The notes under the pieces: model-generated
Databases searched by the model: none
Seen by the model: only the letters and a program-made list of their open reading frames with translations
Told to the model about the DNA's origin: nothing
From: Pampus argenteus
Lineage: Eukaryota; Chordata; Actinopteri; Scombriformes; Stromateidae
Direction: 5' to 3'
DNA: 64,000 nt
Assembly (NCBI GenBank): GCA_036937835.1
Contig: CM072868.1
Location: 7,203,001 to 7,267,000, forward strand
Shown: positions 36,601-49,363 of the stretch, piece after piece
Layout: each line of letters starts with the position of its first letter
How positions within the stretch are numbered: the stretch's first letter is position 1
Translations under genes and position numbers: made by a program

Positions 36601-37903
36601 AGGTCACGGCCTTTATGTTCAAACATCCTCTTCAGGGAAAACTGCTTTCTTTGCCCAGCATAAGTCTAAACAACAAATGCTAGCACACACTCGCTCCTTC
36701 GGCGTGTCTTATTAATCAAAAGCCGGGAAAGAGTTGGAATACACACAGCAGGAGAGAGCTGACTGCAGGCTGAGGGAGCAGACCTGGCTGTGAATCAGCA
36801 CCAAACCCCGACAGATGTTACATACTTGTTGTTTCTCAAGAAAGGAGACTCATTAGCACTAACGGGGATGGAAGAAGTCCATCAGTTAGTTATACAACAG
36901 TTGCAGACAATTGTATAATCAAAAGAAAATCGTTTTTCTGGGATGTGAACTTTGAAATTAGCCCGACAAATTAAGGCTAGTTTGGTTTTATTTTGAAGTT
37001 TTAAGTTTTCAGATGCTGATTTACGTCAGCATCTGAGTGGAAATTTACCCATAAAAGAACATGTTTGATTTCTCATGTTCCTTGTTGAAAATTAAATTAA
37101 CTAATTCCTATTTCTGCATTCGTCAGAAGCTCTTACGCTGTTCATGTATTTAGTACATAGACTCCAACTTTACTCTTACTCTACATACTGTAATCCTTTT
37201 GTTTTGGTTTTTGGAGCCATCTTTTATGTCAGCCAATCTATTTTGACATCTGCCATGTCTCTAATTTTCTGCTATGTCAACTTTTATTTTGGCTTTGAAG
37301 AATTTCTGGAGACAGAGATATCTAACTCGGCTACACCTTCCAGGCTAGATCACACATTAATGTATTCTGGCAGAGGTTTGTGCAAACATGCGTCTTGTCT
37401 GGTGTGACACAAACGGCAGTGGCACGGCAAAAATGCTGACGGGATCTCAGTCTGCATATTTTCCACTTTAAAAATGACCTTTGTGCTGTAATGTCGAAGT
37501 GCAGCAAACATTGTAGATCAAAAACTGAAAATATTCAAGTGTAGCTGTGGGTCTTCAACATCCAGCAAACCAAAAGCGTGAACAGTTCAAAAAAAGTTTC
37601 ATTGGAAGCAGAGCCGCTACTGTTGAAACTCATCATTTAAAACAACAGTTTAGTATAAACAGAAACTTTATAGTACAGATTGTTTTGTTTCTCACATATG
37701 TGATCATAATATCACATTCTTCAGTGGGACTACGTGGGCCATGATGAGTAGATGACTAGTGTATGGAGGGAAAAAGCTGAAGCCTTTTAGTTCTATAGAA
37801 GTGCTTACACCTGCTAGGTGGGAGGCAGAGAGCTGAAGAGGACTGATACATACGCGGATGTAACAACAATCGTGTGAATCTCCAACAGAGAGAGAAAGAC
37901 ACA

Positions 37904-37907
37904 GTGT

Positions 37908-37945
<38 letters not shown>
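37904..37945. repeat. (GT)n microsatellite with one interruption
   Basis: A GT array with one TC break near 37911. Confidence 0.95.
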
Positions 37946-37947
<2 letters not shown>

Positions 37948-38115
37948 ACCTGCAGCCAGATTGGCCCAGCTGCCCCCACACAGAGCCAAGAGCTATTCCG
38001 ATCAACAGGATAATGTTGCCATCATCATCGCATTGTTTCATAAGCTGAGGTACTCCAGTCTAGAGATGAGAAACCACCTAAATGTATGTATACTAACAGA
38101 CAGCTGCAAACCAGT

Positions 38116-38116
<1 letters not shown>

Positions 38117-38157
<41 letters not shown>

Positions 38158-38174
38158 TGTGTGTGTGTGTGTGT
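38117..38174. repeat. (GT)n microsatellite, about 29 units
   Basis: A GT array with a single TCT break near 38157. It lies 171 bp from the preceding GT array, in the same orientation. Confidence 0.95.
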
Positions 38175-41100
38175 CGCGGGGCCTGCTGCGAGGGCCCTGA
38201 CAGATTGGGCTGTGAGTGTGCCTTCTTCTCACTGCTGCATCATGTAACTTGCACTGCACAGAGACTTTGGGACACGGATGACGTTTACATCATAAACAAG
38301 GTGTGAAGTCTGAAAATGAACACTGCCTGGTGAAGCACTTGTCTTTTAAAGAAGCGGAGGGTGGAGGCACTGATGGGGCTTTCTTTTCAGCTCCTCTATA
38401 TTCACTAACCGTGTTTGTCCGTATTTCCTTCTCTCTTTCTGTTCTTCTTTCTCCGTTTCTTGGAAGAATCACACTTATCTGTTACATAGCTAAATCCAGC
38501 TATTACAGTTGCATACAATACATCACCTTTAAAGCAATGCCGCTGCAGAAGAAGCGTTTGAAGCACTACCCTGCATTTGTTGCAAAGAAATTATTTTGCT
38601 ATTTTATAACAGACACAGTCTCTGGTGGTTATCCCTATATTATTTTACCCTCAACCAATCAGTCACTTCTAAGTTGCAGAATATAACAAATAAAAAAGGC
38701 TATCCGAAATAACGTGTCAGCCTGGAAAGTAAAAGTCTTTCTCGCAGCCACCAATCAATCTCTGCCTCTGTCCTCTGGTGTTGCATTAGCTTAATGTCTT
38801 TGGTCTCAGTGCCATGGTTAACAAGCATGTCTGCATGTCTTACTGTGTGTGAGGGTGCATGTACTGGTTCAGCAGAGCTTGTACACATAGCCAGCATGTG
38901 CTTATAATAAATGCATTTATGTGCCTTGAAGAAGTAAAAAAAAAAAAAGAAAAATCCCTCATCTGCACTGGCCCATAGAAAGGGGCATCACTCTTAGGGG
39001 TCAATGGGCTTTTCATGTCAATGACACCATCACAAGCACACATATATCCCCCCTGACATCATTACTGCACACTTCATCTCCTTTCCCTCCCTTCCCAGCC
39101 TCTCTTTTCCTCTTTCACTCTCTCCTCTTGTCCTCCTTCTTTATTTTAACTTTGTACTTGTTTTTTTTCCCTCTTTGTTGACAATGTCATCGTGTCTATT
39201 AACTTCTCTTTGACCAGTGCAGGACCGTGCATTCCCTCTGCTACATAATATGTGAATGTGCTTACCTGTAGAAAGAGATCCAGTTCAATACCAACTGCAT
39301 GCAGACATCTAACTTTTAACCTCGTCGGCATACTTTGTGGTCTTTCAAAGACAACACAACTTACATTCCCCTGAGAGATTGCAAAGGATATATATATATA
39401 AACAGATATAAGCAAGGTAAACAACACCGGGTTTGTTATCATGCCATAAGGAAGCTGGGTTAAAAGTTAAAGTCGAGGGCTTTCTCAGATTGGTTGACTG
39501 ACAGATTAGCAGCTACAGGAGGGCTTTGTCTGAAAAGTGTCTCCAGAGGATGTTGTGCACATGGCTACCTAACTCACAGTGACTGTTAACCTCCCCATCC
39601 GTCAGTGGAGAGAGCACCCGTGACACAAAAAACCTGCTTCTTCCATTACAGCCCTGACAGAGCCTAATGCATGTCCTTGCACTTTCTCCCTCTCTCTCTT
39701 TGGCCCTGTACCTCTCTGTTACAATAATGAAGTCTTCTGCCTCGTTCTGCTTCTATAAAGTGAACAACCAAACCTGTCTTTAATAATACTTTTTTTTTTT
39801 TGGTTACCTTCTCCTCAGTGCCTCCTTTATTTTCCCTTGATGCCCTCGTCTTTGAGGAATGAGGCGACTCACGTTGGCAGTAGTGTGAATTAGAACACAG
39901 ACACATTGGGATGAAAGACCAGCTCTTATTATGGCCTAAACACATGAGCACGCTTCTGGGAAATAGAGATGTGTAAATGAGCTCTACACGCCAAGTGCTG
40001 TCTTTTTCTGGGCTGTTGTTATGCTCTTTTAAATAATTGACAAGGCTGTGCTTGTGAGGACAGGGACAAATCTGCTGAGTTAATGTTCCAGCCAGAGGAG
40101 TTTTAGCACCAAACGCTATCAATCCCCCCCCAACACAGAATTGTTACCACCATGTTAGTTCATAAATCTTATGTAACTCCAGCTCAACGATATAACAAGT
40201 CGGTATACCGACAGCATGTTCTGTTTATTGTTTTGTTGGAGAGCTGGCAGCAGATGACATCTGCTATATTTACCCTCTAGATTACGTTCCATTTCCAAAC
40301 ACTTGAACGTCAGACAGGTCTCTGCATTGGGACCTGGGACGTATTAGTGTGATTGCTGAGGGCAAACTATAGGCTGTTCCAAGGCATCTGGGGAATAAAG
40401 AGACTTGTAGTTTTAGTAAGAGTTGGAGCTGTCAAGGGTGCACATATGGCTCAGACGGTGATCTTATACCGGGGTGTTGGGGCACAGCCGTGGCAGTGTT
40501 CACTGTCAGACTGTGGCATCTCTGTGTTCCCCCTAGCCTCTCATGGGAATTCAGCAGTGTGTGATTGAGGCCTTGACTGGGAGCAGCAGCTACAAGACAC
40601 AGCATACATGGTAGTGACTATCTATTAGCTTGACTGTTTTTTCCCCCCTTGTTTCTTTTGCCTTTTATTTGACTACAGGCAGGCCAGGATGCAGCTTTCT
40701 CTTTCCTTGCCAACCACAGCAGATGGGTGGAAACCTCTCTTCGGAATAAAAACAGGCCTGAGCTTTCCCATTTTGCTCACCATTAAAACCCCAACGAAAA
40801 AAAACAACTCCTGCACTGCCAAGGGAAGAAAATCCATATTTTCATACAAATGGCTTTACTTCACTTTACACCACACTGTTGTGACATCTGTCCCTTTTTG
40901 TTGTTCCAAAATGATGCCGGGGGAACAAGATAGCAAAAACCTTCTGAGAGTAGTTTGCTTTCCTAGCAGGTTCATCTCAAACAGTGAGGCACTTGCATTT
41001 AAACCTGAGCAATGTGCGAAGGAATTAGGATGCACAACTAAAAACCCTGCAGGATCAAGGTGATTGGAATATTAAACAACCAGCTACCGGTTTCACTGCC

Positions 41101-42033
41101 CGCTCACTGCTATCTCTACTCCTCTAACCTAAAGCAGGGTCTCCCCAGCCACACCACTTCAAAAACAAAAAAAAATAAAAAAGACACCGCAACATCAGTT
41201 AATGGATGCAATGGAAGACAATACTAACACACTTCGAACTGTTTTGCCATATTCACCATGTATTACAATCTACCTCAACGTGTCATTTTAGTCCAGCAAA
41301 AAAAAAACCAAAAAAAAAACGCTGTACTTTTCACAAGAACCGGAATAATTAACAAGCTTATCTCTGGCACACAAAACAGCACCTTGCACCTCTTTTGTGA
41401 GTAAGATGCCCAGTGTTTATGATGCAAGGATGGTTTCTATGTGTGAGGGCTAACGCTGAAGAGCAATACTTGCTAGAGAAGGAAAACATACAAATGTCAA
41501 GGACTTCACTCTCATTCAGATCATTAAAATACATAATGAGAGAGCGTAAGAGGGGGTTCTTTCTGTGCCAGAGATTTCAATTGGATGAAGGTGGGCTCAG
41601 GGAAACACAGCAAGGCGTTTCTAAGTCTGATTTAGGCAAAAATAGAGAATAAATTGAAAACGGTAATTCCAATCCATTCTTATCTCTGTTGTACGAGCCT
41701 TAATAAGGTCAAAACATAGTTCTGCTGCTGTAAATGACTGAATTTAAGACCGTTCTGAGACAATTGTGAGGGATTTGCATATAAAAAGATGTGTGATTGT
41801 TGAAAGGACCTTGGCCTATATTCTGTAATTACTACAACTCCGTCTGTCTCTCAGTCCTGCCTTTTAAATAATATTCATCCACTCCTCTCTTCAACTATCT
41901 TTGTATTCTGTAGTAAATCCTCTTCCTCAAGCTATTATGCCAGACAACATCTGGTTCCAGCCTGTATCCCGTCAATTCACTCTTGAAATACTGAATACAA
42001 TGAAACACTAATCGTGCTGCTTTCATAGAATAC

Positions 42034-42034
<1 letters not shown>

Positions 42035-42090
<56 letters not shown>
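42035..42090. repeat. (TA)28 microsatellite
   Basis: A perfect TA dinucleotide array of 56 bp. Confidence 0.97.
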
Positions 42091-42094
<4 letters not shown>

Positions 42095-43950
42095 AGTCAT
42101 TCTAAAGAAAGAGACGAATGGAAGGAAAAGTCTGAAATAACTTTGTTGGCTGAGTTTTGAATGGTTCTAAAGTTGCAGTATCACAGGTCACATTCACATT
42201 GCAGAGCAACAATTAATCCACAGGTTGCAGCAATTACCTGACAGACAGTATGAGCATAGATAACATTTCCCAGAACACAGACACAGTAGATATTACAGAC
42301 GCTAAGCTCAGATGTGACTGTGACAGTAGCCTGTCTCATTAAAGCCAGTGACAAGAAGGTCGGCTCTCGTGGAGCTGTGGAGCAGGAGGTGAGTGGAGCA
42401 ACAGAGCCGAAGACAAGAGCTGTGGAAGATGAAAAAAAATGATTTTTGTTCTTTGTCCTCATCACATGCCCCACTGAGTGTTTTAATTTCACCCAGCAGC
42501 CAGAGCAGAATATTTCCTTTGGACCTCTATACTCCACAAATTGAATTAGCCATTGTTTTTATGTTTTTTGTTTTTTTTTATGTCAAACATCTTGAAATGA
42601 AAAGTTCTGACTGTCACATGGATGGAGGGTGAGATTATTGTGAAGCCTAATAAACAAAATTCAGTGCCAGGTGTCAGATCAGTTCTATACATGCCATTGC
42701 ACACATACCCTGTACATATCAATGCCTGTGAGCTCACATACAAAGCAAATTACAAAACCACCAGCTGATAATGAGAAGCACAAGTGTACATGACAGGCGT
42801 TCCCCCTCTCCCCTCTTTTCTTCACCTCTCCTCTGTCTTGCAATGTCATGCCAATCCATCTTGAGGACTTGCAAACTCTCAATGCCAAAAGGGCAGATGC
42901 CCAGGTGCTGGCGTAGCTGAATTGCTGTCCTCAGCACACAAAGGCAATGTCGCCTGGGGAGGATGGCTCAGGAAAGGGGGAGAGCTGTCAGAGTAACAGG
43001 AGAGCACCTGGAATTACTGTCAACAGTCTCCTGGACTGTCTCCCTCTGCCTCTTCCCCACCTCCTTCCTGTCTCCTCAGATCTATGGCATTCTCATTGAC
43101 ATTGACCTTTAAACTCCAATTAGCCACTTAATCAGAAATTAATTATTAATATTAGAAAAACCAACAGGGCTTAGGTTGTTTGTCTCTTTCACCTCATTAT
43201 CATCCGCTAATGACCATCCTTGCATCTCATTTCCACAACAAAGGCTGAGGGGATGGCGTTTGCACAAGAATCAGGTGGGGTTTTTTTTTTTTTTTAAAGG
43301 GCAAACTGAGATGGACAGATTTGTCTACGCATGTGCTTGTCATTTTTTTTTACCTCTGGCTTCTCTTAAAAGTCGGACTATCCTGTGGATTCAGTCATTC
43401 AGATGACTCCTCAGACCGCATTAATAAGAGAGTCCTCAACTGCTTAAGAGCACTGCAGCAACATCTAAACTCAGATGAGTCCTCATGCCCCAATTCAGTG
43501 TGAAATGGTTGACAGGGAAGTGTGAAAATGGCTCCCGGAAAAAAAAAAACAATAGTTCACAGCTAAAAAGTGACATGCACACCAGTCAGTGTTGTCTACA
43601 CCACACGCAGTCTTGTTAATTATTTGTCATCTTCTGTTAGGAGCCACGTGGTGAAACGGTGCCAGAGGCTTCCATGGAAACACTCCTGAGTATTGGCCAC
43701 TAAATGAATGGCTTTTGGATTTGAACAGTCTCCTTTGGCTAAATAAGATGTTTGGAATGCACTGACAGAGCCAGAGGTGCATTGTGTGGCGGTATAATAA
43801 ATGTGACTCAGCTATCCGATAATTGGTTATGTTCCTCTGTCAATTACCCTCGTCGCTGTGTTTTTCTAAGCGAGATCCACAGACTACCAATGGGTCAATT
43901 TGTTCAAGTTTTCGGTCGCCTTATCCGATTATACCAGTGTTTATGCAAAA

Positions 43951-43970
43951 ACACACACACACACACACAA
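43951..43970. repeat. (AC)10 microsatellite
   Basis: A perfect AC dinucleotide array within presumed RTN4RL1 intron. Confidence 0.9.
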
Positions 43971-45764
43971 TAAAAAGAAAGTGTTTGCTTAATTTTCCTG
44001 TTCCTATTTGTTTTGATTAGCTCATTCCACCATTATAAACAGAGGAAGAGTAGAAAGTCTTCAAATTTGCATTCTTAAACCAGTGCCAGACAAAAAATGT
44101 CCGTCCCTCAGATATGCTTTCTATTTTTCAGACGGCTTAGAAAGATTTAGGGGATCAGTTTGAGGTTTATGTTTTTTGCCCCTCTCCACATTATCCTCTT
44201 CCACTCCTCCAAACCCCCAGTCATCAGTCCACACTGCCTCACTGTCCCTGGTTGAAAAGTACAACAATGCAAAGTTTAACGAAGAGTGATAGCAGAAGGC
44301 TGACACTGTGAGAGGATTAGGAAGATGATGATAATATGAGCAGGGAATCTGTTCTCTTTAAATAGAAAATTCTCAGGGTCTTGATGCTAGCAATGTTTTT
44401 TGCAACATATTACATTGATAGATGGACATTTATTGCTTTTGTTTAAATGCATGTTGTCATGTCAAATCACAAATCGCATGAGCACTTGATATTTGTGAGT
44501 TATATCATCCTTCGGTTAAAAACATCTCACTGACAGGAGAGATGAGCCCCTTGATGTCTGTGGCTATTCGATACTGTGGATCTGTACTGGCTGAAGAGTT
44601 GCTATGACGCCAACAATACAGGCGCAATGGATTCGGCCTGCACACGTGAGCAGTGTACGCGCTCATACACTCTTCTGTCTGCGTGAGACCCTCCAAAGTT
44701 TAGACCTACTTTAGGTTAAGAAGTTGGATTTATGGGTGATGACGGATTAGCTTTAAGATCAGGTTTAAGGGTTGAGGTGAGGTATGTATAGCAGTGCTTA
44801 AAGCTGCTTATCAGTGGTTTTAGCCTGTTAAGTACAAATTATGTATATGTTACATTACAGGCAAGATGTGTCAGTCTTCCAGAGCGTGACATACGTTGTG
44901 GCATCCCTAGCTTTCCAAGAAGCCATGAGTATCAGATCATGCCAGTACTTACAGACTACTTCAGACAAGTAATGCATCACACTGTATATTTATTTGCCTT
45001 TCTGTTTTGTGTGTGGTGAACACAGATGCAATAAAGGGTACTTGTGACAACTTTGTTTTTTTTTCAAAGGTGCTCAGAAATCCATTACATTTGTGCCTAA
45101 TCATTTCAGAAAAATCAAATCTAGAAGAAAACAAGATTTTCAACAAGTCCTCCACCTTTGAGCTATAAAAGATATAGGTGACTTCACGTTGTCTTTTATA
45201 TTGATCATTCTCAAACATGTTTCAGGTCTTTGCCAACTGACAAGTTACATATAGTTTTTACAAGTGGAAAACCCTATATGCAAATTTGTAAAAGGCCAAA
45301 TAAAGGCTCCAGATTAACGGAATCAGAATTTTCTGCCCATTATTTCTGGGGTCAGGTATTACAGGGTTAAGTCAGCAGCACATCCTCATAATGGTAGAGT
45401 GTGCACATTGACACACATCTCTATTTTTCAGGAAGTGTGTAAGTTGCTTACCTGTCTATGTTTGACTGTTTGGATTAGTTGCTTTAAACCTTGCAATCTA
45501 AAAGGTGGCATAACACAAAAAAAAAAAAAACCTTACCCGAACCTCCTCCAATAATCCCCTAAATAACATGTACCAGCAATTACAGCATGTCATAACATGG
45601 TATATTCAATGGACATCTCGTCCTTTATATCTCACAGCTGTTCTGACAGATCATCCCTTGTGCCTTCTCTATGGCTGACTGGTTTTCAGAAAAAGAGAAA
45701 TTGTGAGAGCAAGACGGAAAAGACATGACACCGTAAGAGTGATATGTATGCTTGTATGACTATA

Positions 45765-45828
45765 TGTGTGTGTGTGTGTGATATATATATATATATATAT
45801 ATATATCACACACACACACACACACACA
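45765..45828. repeat. Palindromic compound microsatellite (TG)8(AT)13(CA)n
   Basis: A TG array (45765-45780) runs directly into (AT)13 (45781-45806) and then into a CA array (45807-45828). TG and CA are reverse complements and (AT)n is self-complementary, so the block is a perfect inverted repeat of at least 58 bp. Confidence 0.95.
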
Positions 45829-47057
45829 AGCAGAATCCCAAACACCATTGTTCAAACATAGATATGAAGTCTATGTTGTCTCACCTGCAGTTCAATTCAC
45901 ACCACACATGTTGTACATGTCTAGACATAAATGTGGATTGTACAGACGTGACCATACCTTCTCACAGCAATGATCAACCTGTGCAAAAGCATTGCCCACA
46001 GACAAAGAGAACAACATCACAGACTGTCAGACAAAGTGTGAACCAAAAGGCCATCTTCTCCATTTACATGGTAATTAGAATCAGCCAGCCACAATGTGAA
46101 GTCAACATGAGTGGTGCTGCCAGTATGTGTCAGCTATGACACTTTGCTTCTACTGTATGTGTTTGTGAATGGTGGGACCTGTCACAGTAAGTGCTGTGAC
46201 TGATGCATCAGCCAGGCTCCTTAGAATGTATTATTTTAGGTGCAAAAAAAAAAAGAATTTAAATTCACCAGAGAAGTTTCACGCTGTTCCTGCCAACGCT
46301 GACGCATCTCTGCCTCACTATAGTGGACTCAGACATGTTGGTATACTGAGCACTTTTGGCAGACTGGTGAAATCTCTACTTTGAAGTCATTTGTCTTGAA
46401 TCAAGTTATTTTCTATCCATCATTGTGCAGTGGTGGTAAGACAGCTGATCCACATTCAGAAACCTTGGGCAGAGCAGGGATAGAGCATGTTTGGAAGTTC
46501 TCAGCTGTCAGTCACTCTGGTTTTCAGCTCTCCGTTTAACCACTTAATGTAAATGGAAAACGAATGTGTGCTATGTAAAATCATTTCCTGCACATCGTGA
46601 CTCCTAAAAAAAATCTAAACCGAATACTTCTAATAAATGATGCAGCTGTTCACTTTTCGTAGAGCCTAATCAGTCACGAGAAGCTGTCAAGAAGCAGGTT
46701 TAAACAATAGGCTTTCCTTCATAGCTGTTACGGCTATAAGCACTCATCACCATGGTGTGTTTCATCTCCACTGTTGGAACAGCAATAATCGATCTGATGG
46801 CAGCAAGAAAAACATGTTGTTTTTCTCTGCCCCTGTGGCACACAGCAGAAACACATGAGCTCAAGACAGATGGGTTTCACAAGAAAGACAAAATAAATAC
46901 AAAACGTTGTAATACAAGCAGTGAGCAACGCTGACTCCCACCAAGTATATGTATTTGTGTTATTGCTTTTTTTCCCCCTCATATAAGTTACATAAAATAT
47001 TAAAAGAACACATTAGTTCTACCCCATGACAAAATGAATGCAAAATAAAGCCTAATG

Positions 47058-47378
47058 CAGTGGTTCCTAAAGTGGGGTCTATGGACCTCCAGGAGTCCTT
47101 GATGGGGCTCCAGTGGCCCCAGCAAAATGTGGAACTGTTTTATTTCACTATTATTTTACTCTCTAGGTAATAGTACAATGCGAGTATGTCTTACTGTAAT
47201 ATCTTCTCATTAGAGGTTTTACTCTCCATATGTTGTCAGCCATCCAGTGGAGACACTTGTGACCAATTAAAAAACCCCAGAAATAAGGCATTTCTTCCTT
47301 GGGACATAAGATTATACAATTGAGGTCTAATGTGAATCTATCTGGAAGATCTTGATAGTAAAAGTTTGGGAAGCCCTT
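47058..47378. mobile_element. Degenerate hAT-like MITE
   Basis: The left end reads CAGTGGTTCCTAAAGTGGGG, matching the CAGTGGTTCTCAAA(C/G)T start of hAT/Charlie-type elements. The right end reads AAAGTTTGGGAAGCCCTT, an inverted partner expected to end AAAGTTTGGGAACCACTG. The length of about 320 bp suits a non-autonomous copy. No 8-bp target duplication is preserved and no transposase frame is present. It lies about 500 bp beyond the RTN4RL1 exon 1 donor. Confidence 0.6.
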
Positions 47379-47908
47379 ACTCTTTTTTATATGAGGTGCT
47401 AAAGGTCTTCAGTGTTCATATAGTGTGTAGCCAGTGGCGAATAACCTTGTGAACTGCGGTTTGATCCGTCATATCTGGATGTACTGACACACAGCAAATA
47501 ATAATGCTTGAGCAGAGATAGCCTTGTGACCCGGGTACAACTCATAAACTGCAGTGCGGCATCAGCTGTATTAATAACACATAGTCGTCCCCCGTGTTAT
47601 CTCCCACAGATGAATATTTGATTTCTCAGGAAAGCTTTAGTGCGTGTTGTGCAAATTAAAGATGCGCTTTCAGATTGGCGCATCGTCTGTAGCCTTTTAT
47701 AACACATCTGCGGAACAACGTGGTGCATTATGAATGTGTCATATTTTAAACACATCTGTTTCATAACCGTAAAAAAAAGTACCATCATTAGGTGCATATA
47801 TATATTATGAGAAGGCAGCCTTCGCCGGATAGGATGCGTCAGGCTACTAAAAATAGGCAAAAAAAAAAGCATTATCCCGTCATAAATGTGTGTGTTAAAG
47901 TTACTCAC

Positions 47909-47921
47909 CCCTTTTGAACAT
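47909..47921 (-). CDS. RTN4RL1: RTN4RL1 first coding exon (start codon plus 10 nt), partial gene
   Basis: On the minus strand the sequence reads ATG TTC AAA AGG G followed at once by a consensus donor GTGAGTAA, giving Met-Phe-Lys-Arg and the first base of a Gly codon. Known family: RTN4RL1 (Nogo receptor-like 1, NgR3) has a first coding exon of only a few codons, with the signal peptide, leucine-rich repeats and GPI signal in one large second exon. The human protein starts MLRKG, and I recall fish orthologues starting MFKRG. The position, head-to-head with DPH1, matches human synteny. The product is a GPI-anchored LRR receptor of the neuronal surface, related to the receptor for myelin growth inhibitors. 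The start has A at -3. The LRR exon is not in the window: no minus-strand open frame of more than 171 codons exists to the left, so the intron exceeds 47.9 kb. The call rests on 13 bases plus context; a chance ATG near a donor is the alternative. Confidence 0.74.
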
Positions 47922-48600
47922 TTTGTAGGCCTATGTGTATGTCGTCTTCTGCCCTCTGTGAATCATCTATTCTTATATTCCAGACTTGAACTTGTGCGCT
48001 TTAGTTTTGAAGTTGATCCGGCGCTTTCGTGGATCGTCGCGTGAATGTCAGTTGTCACTCTTCCTGATCGTCTCGCGATCCACAGCATCGAGTTGCACTG
48101 CAGACTGTCGCGGTTTTAAATACAACACTGACAACAAACGATATGCTCTGCTTCCACCAAAGTCTTACGCGGCAAACATTGCAAAAACGGACGCACTAAA
48201 AATCATCCCGTGTCCGGAACAATGATAACTCCAGTGTGTGGCGACTAGTCCGACGCAACCTTTTGACAGCCAACTCCTTTTTTTTTTTTATAGAGCAAAT
48301 GACCGTAGAGGCTGCGAATCAGTTCAGTGGGAAAGTCGACATAGAGCACAGGCAGTCTCCAAAAAAAAAAAACAACCCAAAAAATAACAACCCACAATGT
48401 TTAAATTCAAGTGGACAGTGTTAAATTCTTCTCCCGGTGCCCCAGAGCCGTTCAGATCGCGTCATATTCGTTGAAATCTCTAATTAACATAAGTTATTTG
48501 GATTCACATTTCGCCTCTGATGTCGGATTATAAACGCAGACTCCTCAAATCCTCCTTAATAATGTAGACTTTGATGCCTTCGCTTTCCTTAAAATCCTCT
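47922..48600 (-). promoter_or_regulatory. RTN4RL1 5' UTR and promoter, CpG-rich
   Basis: Upstream of the RTN4RL1 start the DNA becomes clearly richer in CpG than the surrounding intron, densest at about 47990-48200. At 48071-48078 is TCTCGCGA, a partial match to the TCTCGCGAGA element of CpG-island promoters. A TTTAAA stretch near 48115-48120 could be a weak TATA-like element. The transcription start and UTR length cannot be fixed from sequence alone. No splice acceptor was assigned in this stretch. Confidence 0.5.
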
Positions 48601-49363
48601 CCTTTTCATCTCTTCTCTCCACTCGTAATTGTCACATTGCTGTGATCTTGTCTGTGAAGATCTGTCTCTGCTTTCCACCTATGGATCAGAGCACGCTGAT
48701 GCGCTCTTGGAGGGAGGAAGTATATTGTACTGCCTCATCCCCATCCACCGGGCAGCATCCAGTTCATCCCTCTCACTGGCTCTGTCTCTGTCTCTTTTGT
48801 GCGCCAGCCACAGCTGCTCCCTGACACCAGAGGTCTTCATAATTAATACGATGTGACACAAGACAAAAGTTACACATTATAAGAATCTATTAACAAGAAG
48901 AAAAAAAAAAACGTCAAGATAAATCTGTGATAATCATTGTTATGCAGCGGGAGAATTGTTTTTTAATAAAATCTACCGTTTATTTGATCAGCAGGATCAA
49001 ATATCAAATAATAACCCACACCCAATATATATCGTATAGATAATGGACTAATACAATAGATTAACTCTCTATAGCCTATATAAAAAATCTTTGAAACTGT
49101 CTCAGTCTATACATTGGGCTATGCAATATTTTACTTTATTTTATAATATTCTATTTAATTAAATTAAATTTAATTATTGCGACTGCGTTTGAACCCACGT
49201 CCTCCTGTCCATGATGGAAATTTATATACTAATGTACCCACGTGGTCCTGTCCCGTTTAGTGACATCCGTTACATCGGTACTCGATTCGTTCCACTGATT
49301 TCTGCGTTCGGTTAGTTTCGCCTTTCTTGCTCCTCATGTGTTTCCTATTTGGGAGGAAAAAAC
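48601..49363. promoter_or_regulatory. Divergent intergenic interval between RTN4RL1 and DPH1
   Basis: This interval separates the minus-strand RTN4RL1 start from the plus-strand DPH1 start (1442 bp between the two ATGs). Its middle (48900-49180) is very AT-rich and holds nothing I recognise. The DPH1-proximal part carries a canonical E-box CACGTG at 49239-49244 inside the palindrome CCACGTGG, the type bound by USF and MYC/MAX. I see no TATA box close to the DPH1 start, as usual for a housekeeping gene. Whether both genes share regulatory elements is inference. Confidence 0.5.

Larger units (their letters stand above)
33648..47057 (-). other. Presumed RTN4RL1 intron 1, proximal part
   Basis: No exon is supported; all open frames lack family motifs. 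It contains (GA)n near 34500, CA tracts near 36010-36045, two GT arrays at 37.9-38.2 kb, (TA)28 at 42035, an (AC)10 tract at 43951 and a microsatellite palindrome at 45.8 kb. Candidate conserved non-coding stretches by eye are 35930-36010 and 43085-43150, rich in ATTA/TAAT words and free of repeats. Confidence 0.55.

Noticed and set aside
37704..38259. Frames with long Thr-His or Val-Cys repeats
   Set aside because: They are translations of the GT/CA microsatellites.
44505..44696. Minus-strand 63-codon frame with STDPQYRIATDIKGLISPVSEM
   Set aside because: It reads like protein, but I recognise no family and the flanking splice sites are weak; kept out for lack of support.
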